A stretch of 39,212 nucleotides of DNA from an uncultured Bacteroidaceae bacterium (GTDB lineage Bacteria > Bacteroidota > Bacteroidia > Bacteroidales > Bacteroidaceae). Each line of letters opens with the position of its first letter. The stretch's first letter is position 1. Of the stretch, positions 32,049 to 39,212 are shown piece by piece. The notes under the pieces were generated by a model, which saw only the letters and a program-made list of their open reading frames with translations, searched no databases and was not told where the DNA came from. The translations under genes and the position numbers were made by a program. Where the stretch lies: positions 1 to 39,212 of the forward strand of contig CAJOJD010000011.1 of assembly GCA_905234745.1 (NCBI GenBank), read 5' to 3'.

Positions 32049-34190
32049 ATGAGAAAGAGCCTCGTCATATTACCCATCCTGTTCTGTGCTCCGCTTCTGG
32101 CGCAGACCGATGACCTTTCCCGGCAACTTGACGAGGTTGTGGTAACCGCCACAGGCACACCCCATACGCTTAAGGATGTCCCGGTCCAGACCGAGATTAT
32201 CTCACGCAAGCAGATTGAGCAGCTGGGAGCCGCATCGTTTGAGGATATACTGTCACAGCTCAGCGCCGGTTTTGATTTCAATGCCGGCGATATGGGCAGC
32301 CAGATGACCCTTAACGGACTGGGCAACAACTACATCCTGATAATGATTGACGGCAAGCGTCTGAACGGTGACAACGGCGGCGAGAATGATCTGGGCCGCA
32401 TAGACCCGCACAACATAGACCATATTGAGATTGTAAAGGGAGCAGGCAGCGCACTTTACGGCAGCGATGCCATGGCCGGCGTAATAAACGTCATAACCCG
32501 CCGTCACGATGACCAGGCTCTCTATCTGGAGAACACCACCCGCGGCGGATCATACATGGATTTGCGCCAGCATAACAGCATAGGGTTCAGTGTGGGCAAG
32601 TTCACATCGCTCACCACATTCCAGATGCAGCACACCGACGGCTGGCAGAACACAGCCGAGGAGGACCCTGCACAGACCGAGTATCACATATTTGATTCGC
32701 GCAACAAGACGGTCAATATGTACACCAACGGTCAGATAGGCCAGCGTATCACCTACACCCCATCGGACTGGCTCTCCTTTGAGGCCGACGGATACCTGTA
32801 CCGTAAGCGCATATTCCGCCCCACCAACGGACGGCATCCGTCATGTGACGTAAACACGTTCGATATGAAATACCGTGATGCCGGCGCTTCGCTGGGATCG
32901 GAATACAAGCTTAAAGGAACTGACCGCATCACGCTGGATGTAAGCTGGGACCGCCACGCCTACTACTATCACTACACGGATACCACTCTTGAGGAGGGTT
33001 ATGATCCCAACGGCAACTATACCCCCTATTTCCCATATTTCCCGGATCAGGAACATCTGCAGAGTGACCAGCAGCGCACCATGGCCGAGCTCAAGGGCGT
33101 TTTCAGCCTGCCTTGGGGTAATTTGCTCAGTGCCGGTGCCGAGTACCGCTTTGATTACCTGCGTGCCCCCATGCGCGTAAAGGGAGGACGGGCCGATGAC
33201 TGGACCACAGCACTTTACCTGCAGGATGAATATACCGGAGTAAACTGGCTCAATGTGACCGCCGGAATACGCCTTATTGAGAACAAGTCGTTCGGATTCC
33301 ACGCCACGCCCAAGATAAGCGCCATGTTCAAGGTGGCCGACCTGCGCATTCGCACCGGCTGGAGCCGCGGATTCAAATCGCCCACCCCCAAGGAGCAGGG
33401 TTACCACTATCTTCGCACCATGGGTGCCTCCACATTCTTCTACATGGGCAACCCGGACCTCAAGCCCCAGACATCCGATTACCTGTCGGCTGGCATTGAA
33501 TTCAGCCGCGCCGGGTTCTCGGCATCGGTTACGGGATACTACAATGAGCTCTACAACATGATTACCCTGGTAAATGTGCCGCTCAGCCAGATTCCTGCCG
33601 GCCAGGCTCCCGAGTATATGGGTGACGGAAGCGGTCAGGTTACCCCGCGCATGTACATGAATATGGAGGATGCACGCACCATGGGTGTTGACGCATCGCT
33701 GACCTGGCGCATCACGTCCGATATAACCCTGGGCGGATCATACAGCTGGCTGGACACCAAGGCGCATGTTTATGACACCAAGCACAGCCGGCTCAACGAG
33801 GTGACCATTGACGGTATGGCCCACCACAAGGGCAATCTGTACGGAACCTGGCAGCACCGCTACAATGATGCCTACCGTTTGGGCATCGGCCTTTACGGAC
33901 GCGCCAGCAGCACACGCTACTATCAGAACAACGGCAACGGCAAGCCCTATCAGATATGGAAACTCACCACCACCCATGACCTGGGACGCGGCAAGGACGG
34001 AATGACATGGCGTCTGGAAGCCGGTATTGACAACATACTTGATTATAAGGAGACTACTCCTCACGGACTGCATTACGGTACCACTAGCCCCGGACGGACT
34101 TTCTACTGCACTCTGAGTCTTAAGTTCTCAAAGGGCCGCAAGATGAATACCAAGGATGTGGAAAAGGGGAGTTTGGATGATGATGACTGA
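32049..34190 (+). CDS. TonB-dependent outer-membrane receptor, BtuB-like (second of two)
   Basis: A 713-residue receptor with signal peptide (ends near LLAQ). It lacks the N-terminal regulatory-like domain of its neighbour and resembles BtuB in starting with a TonB-box/plug region DEVVVTATGTPHTLKDVPVQ soon after the signal. The plug motif GAGSALYGSDAMAGVINVIT is near 140. The barrel ends YCTLSLKF, but an additional hydrophilic tail (SKGRKMNTKDVEKGSLDDDD) extends past the last strand, which is unusual because the terminal aromatic residue normally ends the barrel. It immediately follows the first receptor. The two may serve different corrinoids, as multiple BtuB homologues do in gut Bacteroides. 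Confidence 0.92.
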   Translation: MRKSLVILPILFCAPLLAQTDDLSRQLDEVVVTATGTPHTLKDVPVQTEIISRKQIEQLGAASFEDILSQLSAGFDFNAGDMGSQMTLNGLGNNYILIMIDGKRLNGDNGGENDLGRIDPHNIDHIEIVKGAGSALYGSDAMAGVINVITRRHDDQALYLENTTRGGSYMDLRQHNSIGFSVGKFTSLTTFQMQHTDGWQNTAEEDPAQTEYHIFDSRNKTVNMYTNGQIGQRITYTPSDWLSFEADGYLYRKRIFRPTNGRHPSCDVNTFDMKYRDAGASLGSEYKLKGTDRITLDVSWDRHAYYYHYTDTTLEEGYDPNGNYTPYFPYFPDQEHLQSDQQRTMAELKGVFSLPWGNLLSAGAEYRFDYLRAPMRVKGGRADDWTTALYLQDEYTGVNWLNVTAGIRLIENKSFGFHATPKISAMFKVADLRIRTGWSRGFKSPTPKEQGYHYLRTMGASTFFYMGNPDLKPQTSDYLSAGIEFSRAGFSASVTGYYNELYNMITLVNVPLSQIPAGQAPEYMGDGSGQVTPRMYMNMEDARTMGVDASLTWRITSDITLGGSYSWLDTKAHVYDTKHSRLNEVTIDGMAHHKGNLYGTWQHRYNDAYRLGIGLYGRASSTRYYQNNGNGKPYQIWKLTTTHDLGRGKDGMTWRLEAGIDNILDYKETTPHGLHYGTTSPGRTFYCTLSLKFSKGRKMNTKDVEKGSLDDDD

Positions 34191-34232
34191 TTTAAATATT
34201 ACTTGTTTAACCTTTTTATTAAACTAAAAAAA

Positions 34233-35315
34233 ATGAAGAAAATCAGATTTATTCTGGCCGCTATGGTAGCCATAGCAGGTTTCAGCTTTGTAAGCTGCGA
34301 CAAGGACTCCACCGAGGAGGCAACCAAGAACAACTACACCCGTTATCAGGATGCAGTAGATGCACAGATCAACAAGAAGAATGACAGCGCCATCCTTCTG
34401 GTTGCATTCGGATCAACCTGGGAGCAGGCATTCGGTGCTTTTGATGAGACAATTGATGCCTACAAGAAGGCTTTCCCAAAATCAGACATTTATCTGAGCT
34501 ACAGCTCAGCTATCTGCATCAACCGTGCAGCTGCCGGTGAGAACGGCGTTTCACGTAACTACTACGCTCCCAACTTCTGGCTCCACGGACTGGGTGCCAA
34601 GCAGTACAAGGAGATTACCGTTCAGTCACTGCAGGTTATCCCCGGTGAGGAGTTCTCACGCGTAGTAAACTACATCAAGGACTTTGCCAACAACAGCCTG
34701 GGTGACCTGGATGACAAGTATCTGAGCGAGGTTACAATCAAGCTGGGTATGCCTCTGCTGGCAGCCGAGGAGGATGTAGTAACCACAGCAAGGGTTCTTA
34801 ACAACATTTACCAGGATTCTGTTGCCAACGGCGTGGTTGCTTTCATGGGTCACGGAAACCCCGACAGCTATGACACTTACAAGGCCAACATCCGTTACAA
34901 CCAGCTTGAGGAGGAACTCCAGAAACTCAACCCCAACTACTTTGTAGGTACCGTTGATGCTCCCGAGAACTATAAGGTTCAGGTTCTGGAGCGCATGAAG
35001 GAGGCTGGTATCAACAGCGGTAAGGTTTATCTGCACCCGCTTATGTCAATTGCCGGTGACCACGCTCACAACGATATGGCCGGTGACGACGGTGAGGATA
35101 TGAATCCCGCAGAGTATGAGTACAACGATGAGGGTGAGATCGAGGACCTGAGCTGGAAGTGCTTCTTTGCCCAGAACGAATACGAGTGCAACGATGAGAC
35201 CATGATCACTAAGGGTCTGCTTGAGCTTGAGACCGTACGTAACCTTTGGGTTGAGCACACAAGAGGTGCCGAGACTCTTGAGGATTATTACCACAGCATG
35301 TTCCCCGAGGAATAA
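34233..35315 (+). CDS. cbiK: CbiK-type sirohydrochlorin cobaltochelatase, lipoprotein form
   Basis: Family members insert Co2+ into sirohydrochlorin (first committed step of anaerobic B12 synthesis) or act on related metals and tetrapyrroles. It has 360 residues from MKKIRFILAAM at 34233, chosen because it gives a proper lipoprotein signal (FVSC, Cys22). CbiK motifs: ILLVAFGSTWEQAF near 50, FMGHGNPD (catalytic His) near 205, and HPLMSIAGDHAHNDMAGDDG (second His group) near 270. After Cys22 comes DKDSTEE, an acidic stretch like the Bacteroidota surface-export signal. An acidic insert (GEDMNPAEYEYNDEGEIED) follows the second His motif. Exported CbiK proteins are known in Desulfovibrio. Here it may capture cobalt or a tetrapyrrole outside the cytoplasm. 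A small AT-rich hairpin (34205-34224) precedes it. Confidence 0.92.
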   Translation: MKKIRFILAAMVAIAGFSFVSCDKDSTEEATKNNYTRYQDAVDAQINKKNDSAILLVAFGSTWEQAFGAFDETIDAYKKAFPKSDIYLSYSSAICINRAAAGENGVSRNYYAPNFWLHGLGAKQYKEITVQSLQVIPGEEFSRVVNYIKDFANNSLGDLDDKYLSEVTIKLGMPLLAAEEDVVTTARVLNNIYQDSVANGVVAFMGHGNPDSYDTYKANIRYNQLEEELQKLNPNYFVGTVDAPENYKVQVLERMKEAGINSGKVYLHPLMSIAGDHAHNDMAGDDGEDMNPAEYEYNDEGEIEDLSWKCFFAQNEYECNDETMITKGLLELETVRNLWVEHTRGAETLEDYYHSMFPEE

Positions 35316-35324
35316 TAAACTGTT

Positions 35325-36458
35325 ATGAAAAGACTGGCTCTCATTATCTGTCTGACTGCAGGCATTCTGCTGGTTGCAGGCTGCAAAAACCGTTCCGCAG
35401 GTTCGCGTGCGGGCATCGGCCATGCCGACAGTACAACCGTCAAGTATGCTCAGGGCTTTACCCTGACATACCTGGGCGACATACGTCTGATTGACCTGCA
35501 GGACCCGCAGAGAGAGGAGAGCCAGTCTTTCCATTATGCTCTTGTTCCCCGCAATGGGAGCACACAGGAAATACCGGATGGTTACACCCCCGTTCCTGTA
35601 CCCATCAATAAGGTTATCTGCATGACATCTCTGCAACTCTCCAGTTTCATAAAACTGGGGGAACTTGACGCAGTGGTGGGCATAACCAGCACCCGGCATC
35701 TCTTCAATGAGGAGATGAACCGTCGTCTGGAGGATGGCCGAACGCACAAGATAGGCATTGAGGGAAATTTTGACAATGAGGTCATAATGGCCGTCAATCC
35801 CGATATCATACTCATTTCGCCGTTCAAGCGCGGCGGATATGAGGCACTAAAGAACGTTGACATAACACTTGTGCCCCATCTGGGCTACAAGGAGACCACT
35901 CCGCTGGGACAGGCCGAGTGGATAAAGTTTGCCGGCATGCTGCTGGGCTGTGAGGAGAAGGCCGACAGCATATTCCGCGGCATCGAGGAGCGTTATCTGG
36001 CACTCACAAAACTTACCGGAAATGTGACCAGCCGGCCGGTGGTATTCAGCGGTGAACTCCAGGGCGGCAACTGGTATGCAGTGGGCGGTCAGAGTTTCCT
36101 GGCACAGATTTTCAAGGATGCCGGCGGAGACTATTTCCTTAAAGATGACCCCCACTCAGGCGGATTCACCATGGATTATGAGGTGGTTTACAGCCAGGCT
36201 GCCAATGCTGACTACTGGCGCATAGTAAACAGTTACCAGGGTGACTATTCGTATCAGGTGCTGGCCGATGACGACACCCGCTATACCGATTTCAAGGCAT
36301 GGAAGCAGCATGGAGTCATCTATTGCAACATGAGCAAGACTCCGTTCTACGAGAGCATGCCCATGGAGCCGGAACTTGTACTGAGTGATTTCATCAAGGT
36401 GTTCCACCCCGAACTCCTGCCTGATTACACTCCTCATTATTACCGACTTCTCAAATAG
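35325..36458 (+). CDS. btuF: BtuF-like substrate-binding lipoprotein
   Basis: A 377-residue periplasmic-binding-protein of the FepB/BtuF class (Peripl_BP_2), anchored by Cys20 in the lipobox LVAGC. The residues after Cys (KNRSAGSR) are basic, so it should stay on the periplasmic side, in contrast to CbiK just upstream. Family landmarks: KVICMTSLQLSSFIKLGELD (quoted in part: SLQLSSFIKLGELDAVVG), MAVNPDIILISPF near 145, WYAVGGQSFLAQIFKDAGG near 250. It delivers a corrinoid (or a metal chelate) to the BtuC/BtuD transporter encoded directly downstream. Iron-siderophore binding is the alternative by family, but the riboswitch and chelatase context favour B12. Gap to cbiK is 9 nt. Confidence 0.87.
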   Translation: MKRLALIICLTAGILLVAGCKNRSAGSRAGIGHADSTTVKYAQGFTLTYLGDIRLIDLQDPQREESQSFHYALVPRNGSTQEIPDGYTPVPVPINKVICMTSLQLSSFIKLGELDAVVGITSTRHLFNEEMNRRLEDGRTHKIGIEGNFDNEVIMAVNPDIILISPFKRGGYEALKNVDITLVPHLGYKETTPLGQAEWIKFAGMLLGCEEKADSIFRGIEERYLALTKLTGNVTSRPVVFSGELQGGNWYAVGGQSFLAQIFKDAGGDYFLKDDPHSGGFTMDYEVVYSQAANADYWRIVNSYQGDYSYQVLADDDTRYTDFKAWKQHGVIYCNMSKTPFYESMPMEPELVLSDFIKVFHPELLPDYTPHYYRLLK

Positions 36459-36479
36459 AATTAGTATCTTAGCGGTTCT

Positions 36480-37517
36480 ATGAAGCGCTCCGTCATACCT
36501 AATATGCTGATCATCACGGCACTGATTATGGTGCTGTTTTTGCTCAATGTAGCCCTGGGCTCAGTGAGCATCCCTACCCGTGCAGCATGGAACATACTTT
36601 GGGGCGCATCGGACCAGGATCCCATCTGGACCAACATCATTCTTAAATCAAGAGTTCCGCAAACTCTTGTGGCCATAGTGGCCGGCGCAGGTCTGGCCAT
36701 CAGCGGTCTGCATATGCAGACTGTTTTCCGCAACCCTCTGGCAGGACCGTCGGTACTGGGTATCTGCTCAGGTGCCAGTCTGGGTGTTGCATTCGTAGTA
36801 CTGCTTTCGGGCAGCATAGGCGGCGTTGCACTGAGCCGTCTGGGATTTGCCGGTGACCTGGCAATGACGGTAGGCGCCATAGCGGGTGCCCTTGCCGTGA
36901 TGGCACTCATTGTCTATGTGTCACAGCGAGTAAAAGGCAACGTGACACTGCTTATCATAGGTGTTATGATAGGTTATGTGGCCAACGCCATCATCGGTGT
37001 ACTCAAATACTTCAGCGTCGAGGAGGATATCCGCGCATATGTGGTATGGGGCCTGGGCAGTTTCAGCCGCGTATCGGGCAATCAGATGACACTTTTTGTC
37101 ACTATGATGTGCATACTGCTGCCGCTCTCTTTCTTACTTACCAAGACACTTAATCTGCTCCTTTTGGGCGACCAGTACGCCCGCAACCTGGGGCTTGACA
37201 TAAAACGCGCACGCCTGCTGGTAATCAGTTACTCGGGTATTCTGGTGGCTGTGGTTACCGCTTACTGCGGACCCATCAACTTCCTGGGTCTGGCAGTTCC
37301 GCATCTGTGCCGCGCCGTTTTCCGCACATCGGACCACCGCATACTTACTCCCGCCTGCGTTCTTATGGGTGCACTATTTGCATTGGCCTGCAGCCTGATA
37401 GCCCGAATGCCGGGTATAGAGGGCGCTCTGCCGGTCAACTCCGTTACCGCACTTGTAGGCGCTCCCATAGTGATATCGGTCCTGTTCCGTCGTCGTAAAG
37501 AAGATACTGCCGAATAA
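36480..37517 (+). CDS. btuC: BtuC/FecCD-family ABC permease
   Basis: A 345-residue polytopic inner-membrane permease of the FecCD/BtuC family. Typical sequence: LKSRVPQTLVAIVAGAGLAISGLHMQTVFRNPLAGP (quoted in part: AGAGLAISGLHMQTVFRNP) near 60-85, SVLGICSGASLGVAF, the cytoplasmic-loop region LLGDQYARNLGLDIKRAR near 225, and CGPINFLGLAVPHLCR near 265. About ten spans are expected. It forms the channel of a type II importer with BtuD and BtuF. It ends 1 nt before btuD starts, so the two are co-translated. Confidence 0.93.
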   Translation: MKRSVIPNMLIITALIMVLFLLNVALGSVSIPTRAAWNILWGASDQDPIWTNIILKSRVPQTLVAIVAGAGLAISGLHMQTVFRNPLAGPSVLGICSGASLGVAFVVLLSGSIGGVALSRLGFAGDLAMTVGAIAGALAVMALIVYVSQRVKGNVTLLIIGVMIGYVANAIIGVLKYFSVEEDIRAYVVWGLGSFSRVSGNQMTLFVTMMCILLPLSFLLTKTLNLLLLGDQYARNLGLDIKRARLLVISYSGILVAVVTAYCGPINFLGLAVPHLCRAVFRTSDHRILTPACVLMGALFALACSLIARMPGIEGALPVNSVTALVGAPIVISVLFRRRKEDTAE

Positions 37518-37518
37518 T

Positions 37519-38322
37519 ATGAAACAGCCCACCATTCAGATAGAGTCCCTGAGCACGGGATACCGTGGCAAGAACAACGTGACCGTTGTTGCCCGCGACA
37601 TCAACGCTACCATACACGGAGGTGAACTTACCTGCCTGCTTGGCCCCAACGGTGCCGGTAAATCTACCCTTTTGCGTACCCTGTCGGCTTTCCTGCCGCC
37701 TGTGGAGGGCACAATCACCATAATGGGCCGTAACCTCAAGGACTACTCTGACAAGGAGTTGGCAAAGACTATCGGCGTGGTACTGACTGAGAAGACTGAT
37801 CTGCGCAACATGACCGTTGAGGACCTGATAGGTCTGGGCCGAAGCCCTTACACCGGGTTCTGGGGCACGCTGCATGAGGATGACCGCCGTGTAGTGGCCC
37901 AGGCTATAGAGATGGTGGGAATTGAGCCTCTGAAAGACCGCATGATACAGACCCTGAGCGACGGCGAGCGTCAGAAGGTCATGATTGCCAAGGCTCTGGC
38001 CCAGCAGACTCCCGTGATATTCCTTGACGAGCCCACTGCGTTCCTGGATTTCCCCAGCAAAGTGGAGATAATGCAGTTGCTGCATACCCTGTCACGAACC
38101 ACAGGCAAGACCATATTCCTCTCTACCCATGACCTTGAACTGGCTCTGCAGATTGCCGATACCATCTGGCTCATGGACAAGGAAAAAGGCGTTATGATAG
38201 GCACCCCTCAGCAGTTGGCCGGCAACGGGTCTCTTAACGATTTCTTCTCACAGAGAGGAATTGAATTCAACATACATGATGTGGACGGTTCGCTCTGCAT
38301 AATCCCCAAATTGACACATTAG
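37519..38322 (+). CDS. btuD: BtuD-like ABC ATP-binding subunit
   Basis: A 267-residue ATPase of the FepC/BtuD class. Walker A LLGPNGAGKSTLLRT near 38, signature LSDGERQKVMIAKALAQ (LSDGE variant of LSGGQ) near 150, Walker B VIFLDEPTAFLDF near 172, H-loop STHDLEL near 205. It powers the BtuC channel for corrinoid import. The last codons LTH and stop TAG are encoded by repeat copy D, so the repeat defines the C-terminus here too. Confidence 0.92.
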   Translation: MKQPTIQIESLSTGYRGKNNVTVVARDINATIHGGELTCLLGPNGAGKSTLLRTLSAFLPPVEGTITIMGRNLKDYSDKELAKTIGVVLTEKTDLRNMTVEDLIGLGRSPYTGFWGTLHEDDRRVVAQAIEMVGIEPLKDRMIQTLSDGERQKVMIAKALAQQTPVIFLDEPTAFLDFPSKVEIMQLLHTLSRTTGKTIFLSTHDLELALQIADTIWLMDKEKGVMIGTPQQLAGNGSLNDFFSQRGIEFNIHDVDGSLCIIPKLTH

Positions 38323-38342
38323 GGTCAGACCCCTTTGTGTCA
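38312..38342. repeat. Palindromic repeat, copy D, between btuD and cobJ
   Basis: TGACACATTAGGGTC-A-GACCCCTTTGTGTCA, 15-nt arms with three mismatches, followed by TTTTTC. It contains the btuD stop and lies within the operon, 13 nt before cobJ. With the T-run it could act as an attenuating terminator or an mRNA-stability hairpin on the transcript. Confidence 0.88.
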
Positions 38343-38355
38343 TTTTTCAAGAAAA

Positions 38356-39212
38356 ATGAAGAACGGAAAGATATATGTGGCCGGTATAGGACCGGGAAAT
38401 GAGGCCGATGTCACACCGGCTGTAGCCCAGGCATTGTGCAGCAGCGATGTGGTTGTGGGATACAAGTACTATTTCAGATTTGTGGAGCAATATCTGAACC
38501 CCGGGACAGAGTGCGTTGATACCGGAATGAAACGTGAGCGTGACCGCGCACAGCAGGCCTTTGAACTTGCAGAACAGGGAAAGACCGTATGTGTTATCAG
38601 CTCAGGTGACAGCGGCATTTACGGTATGGCTCCGCTCATCTGGGAGATGAAACGTGAGCGTAACAGCATTATTGAAATAGAAGTACTGCCCGGAATCAGT
38701 GCTTTCCAGAAAGCTGCTTCACTGCTTGGTGCTCCCATAGGCCATGATTTCTGCATCATATCTTTATCAGACCTGATGACTCCCTGGGAGCTTATTGAGA
38801 AACGTATCATCGCCGCAGCCCAGGCCGATTTCGTGACCGCCATATATAACCCCAAGAGCAACGAACGCTACTGGCAGCTCTATCGCCTTAAAGAACTGTT
38901 CCTTAAGGAGCGTTCATTCGATACGCCCGTTGGCTATGTACGGCAAGCGGGTCGGCCCGAACAGGAAGTGACTGTGACCACTTTGGCCGAGTTCGACCCA
39001 GAAGCGGTGGACATGTTCACCGTCATCCTCATCGGCAACAGTCAATCCTACGAATGGAACGGCAAGATGATCACACCTCGTGGCTATTATCGAGAGGCAC
39101 AAGAAGGCTCAGAGAAAAAGGGACAGTTGATTATGATGGAGTCCTTCCGCACCATTGAGGGTGAGCTAAAACGCCAAGACTATCCGCTCGATCACAAGTG
39201 GGCACTCCTTCA
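38356..39212 (+). CDS. cobJ: Precorrin-3B C17-methyltransferase, apparently fused to CbiC (cut by window edge)
   Basis: A partial CDS of 285 residues running off the window, hence missing from the ORF track. CobJ/CbiH transfers a methyl group from SAM to C17 with ring contraction in corrin synthesis. Motifs: IYVAGIGPGNEADVTPA at 5-21, VCVISSGDSGIYGMAPL near 80, VLPGISAFQKAASLLGAP near 115, and VTAIYNPKS near 160. After about residue 240 the sequence goes on as LIMMESFRTIEGELKRQDYP, which resembles the N-terminus of precorrin-8X methylmutase (CbiC/CobH), so this is likely a CobJ-CbiC fusion as in other Bacteroidota. From about 38,930 on, codon use shifts (more CAA, CGG, CTC). Read from the B12 operon through repeat D. 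Confidence 0.9.
   Translation, partial: MKNGKIYVAGIGPGNEADVTPAVAQALCSSDVVVGYKYYFRFVEQYLNPGTECVDTGMKRERDRAQQAFELAEQGKTVCVISSGDSGIYGMAPLIWEMKRERNSIIEIEVLPGISAFQKAASLLGAPIGHDFCIISLSDLMTPWELIEKRIIAAAQADFVTAIYNPKSNERYWQLYRLKELFLKERSFDTPVGYVRQAGRPEQEVTVTTLAEFDPEAVDMFTVILIGNSQSYEWNGKMITPRGYYREAQEGSEKKGQLIMMESFRTIEGELKRQDYPLDHKWALL

Noticed and set aside
34205-34224. GTTTAA...TTAAAC hairpin before cbiK as a terminator
   Set aside because: Only A-T pairs apart from one G-C; too weak, and the operon must continue through it.
1-39212. CRISPR arrays, tRNA or rRNA genes, integrases, origins
   Set aside because: Looked for and not seen; no regularly spaced repeats and no recognisable RNA gene apart from the riboswitch.

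Overview
The window looks like chromosomal DNA of a Bacteroidales bacterium (Bacteroidota). Evidence: promoter-like sites of the Bacteroidota form (TTG/TTTG, about 20 bp, then TAnnTTTG) lie before many genes; lipoprotein signals carry acidic residues after the cysteine; two TonB-dependent receptors sit under a cobalamin riboswitch; and an exported C1-family aminopeptidase and a DAHP synthase/chorismate mutase fusion are present. GC is moderate with GC-leaning third positions, except in the AT-richer ORF6N gene. A Prevotellaceae-like source is possible but I cannot fix the genus. I saw no rRNA, tRNA, CRISPR array, transposase or integrase.

Layout. 1-4.3 kb (minus): pyruvate:ferredoxin oxidoreductase (cut at its C-terminus) behind an ATPase of the AAA_14/DUF4143 type. 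4.4-7.1 kb: a divergent regulatory locus, with a 71-aa stand-alone LuxR-type HTH protein and a probably surface-exposed lipoprotein on the minus strand, facing a membrane TPR protein that ends in a closely similar LuxR HTH. 7.2-8.1 kb: an AT-rich ORF6N-domain protein, probably acquired. 8.2-14.7 kb (minus): glutamate dehydrogenase, then a receiver-domain/PPDK-type ATP-grasp fusion, CstA-type transporter and cytidylate-kinase-like protein in one tight transcription unit. 14.9-18.1 kb: a nucleotide-sugar epimerase facing a Rid-protein/asparaginase pair. 18.3-27.2 kb (plus): aminopeptidase C, then a compact chain recJ, recQ, DAHP synthase-chorismate mutase, SGNH lipoprotein, ABC ATPase and an ABC permease interrupted by a frameshift. 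27.2-29.5 kb (minus): Kef-type antiporter. 29.6 kb to the end (plus): cobalamin riboswitch with a terminator, two TonB receptors, lipoprotein CbiK, BtuF/BtuC/BtuD-like importer, and CobJ apparently fused to CbiC.

How it fits together. The B12 locus combines outer-membrane capture, periplasmic binding, inner-membrane import and corrin-ring synthesis under one riboswitch. Several genes concern pyruvate or PEP (PFOR, the PPDK-like protein and CstA, a family that includes pyruvate and peptide transporters). The most unusual non-coding signal is a dispersed imperfect palindrome with core GGGTCAGACCC. It occurs four times, plus a fifth related hairpin, mostly at gene 3' ends, and in three places it supplies the stop codons of the adjoining genes.
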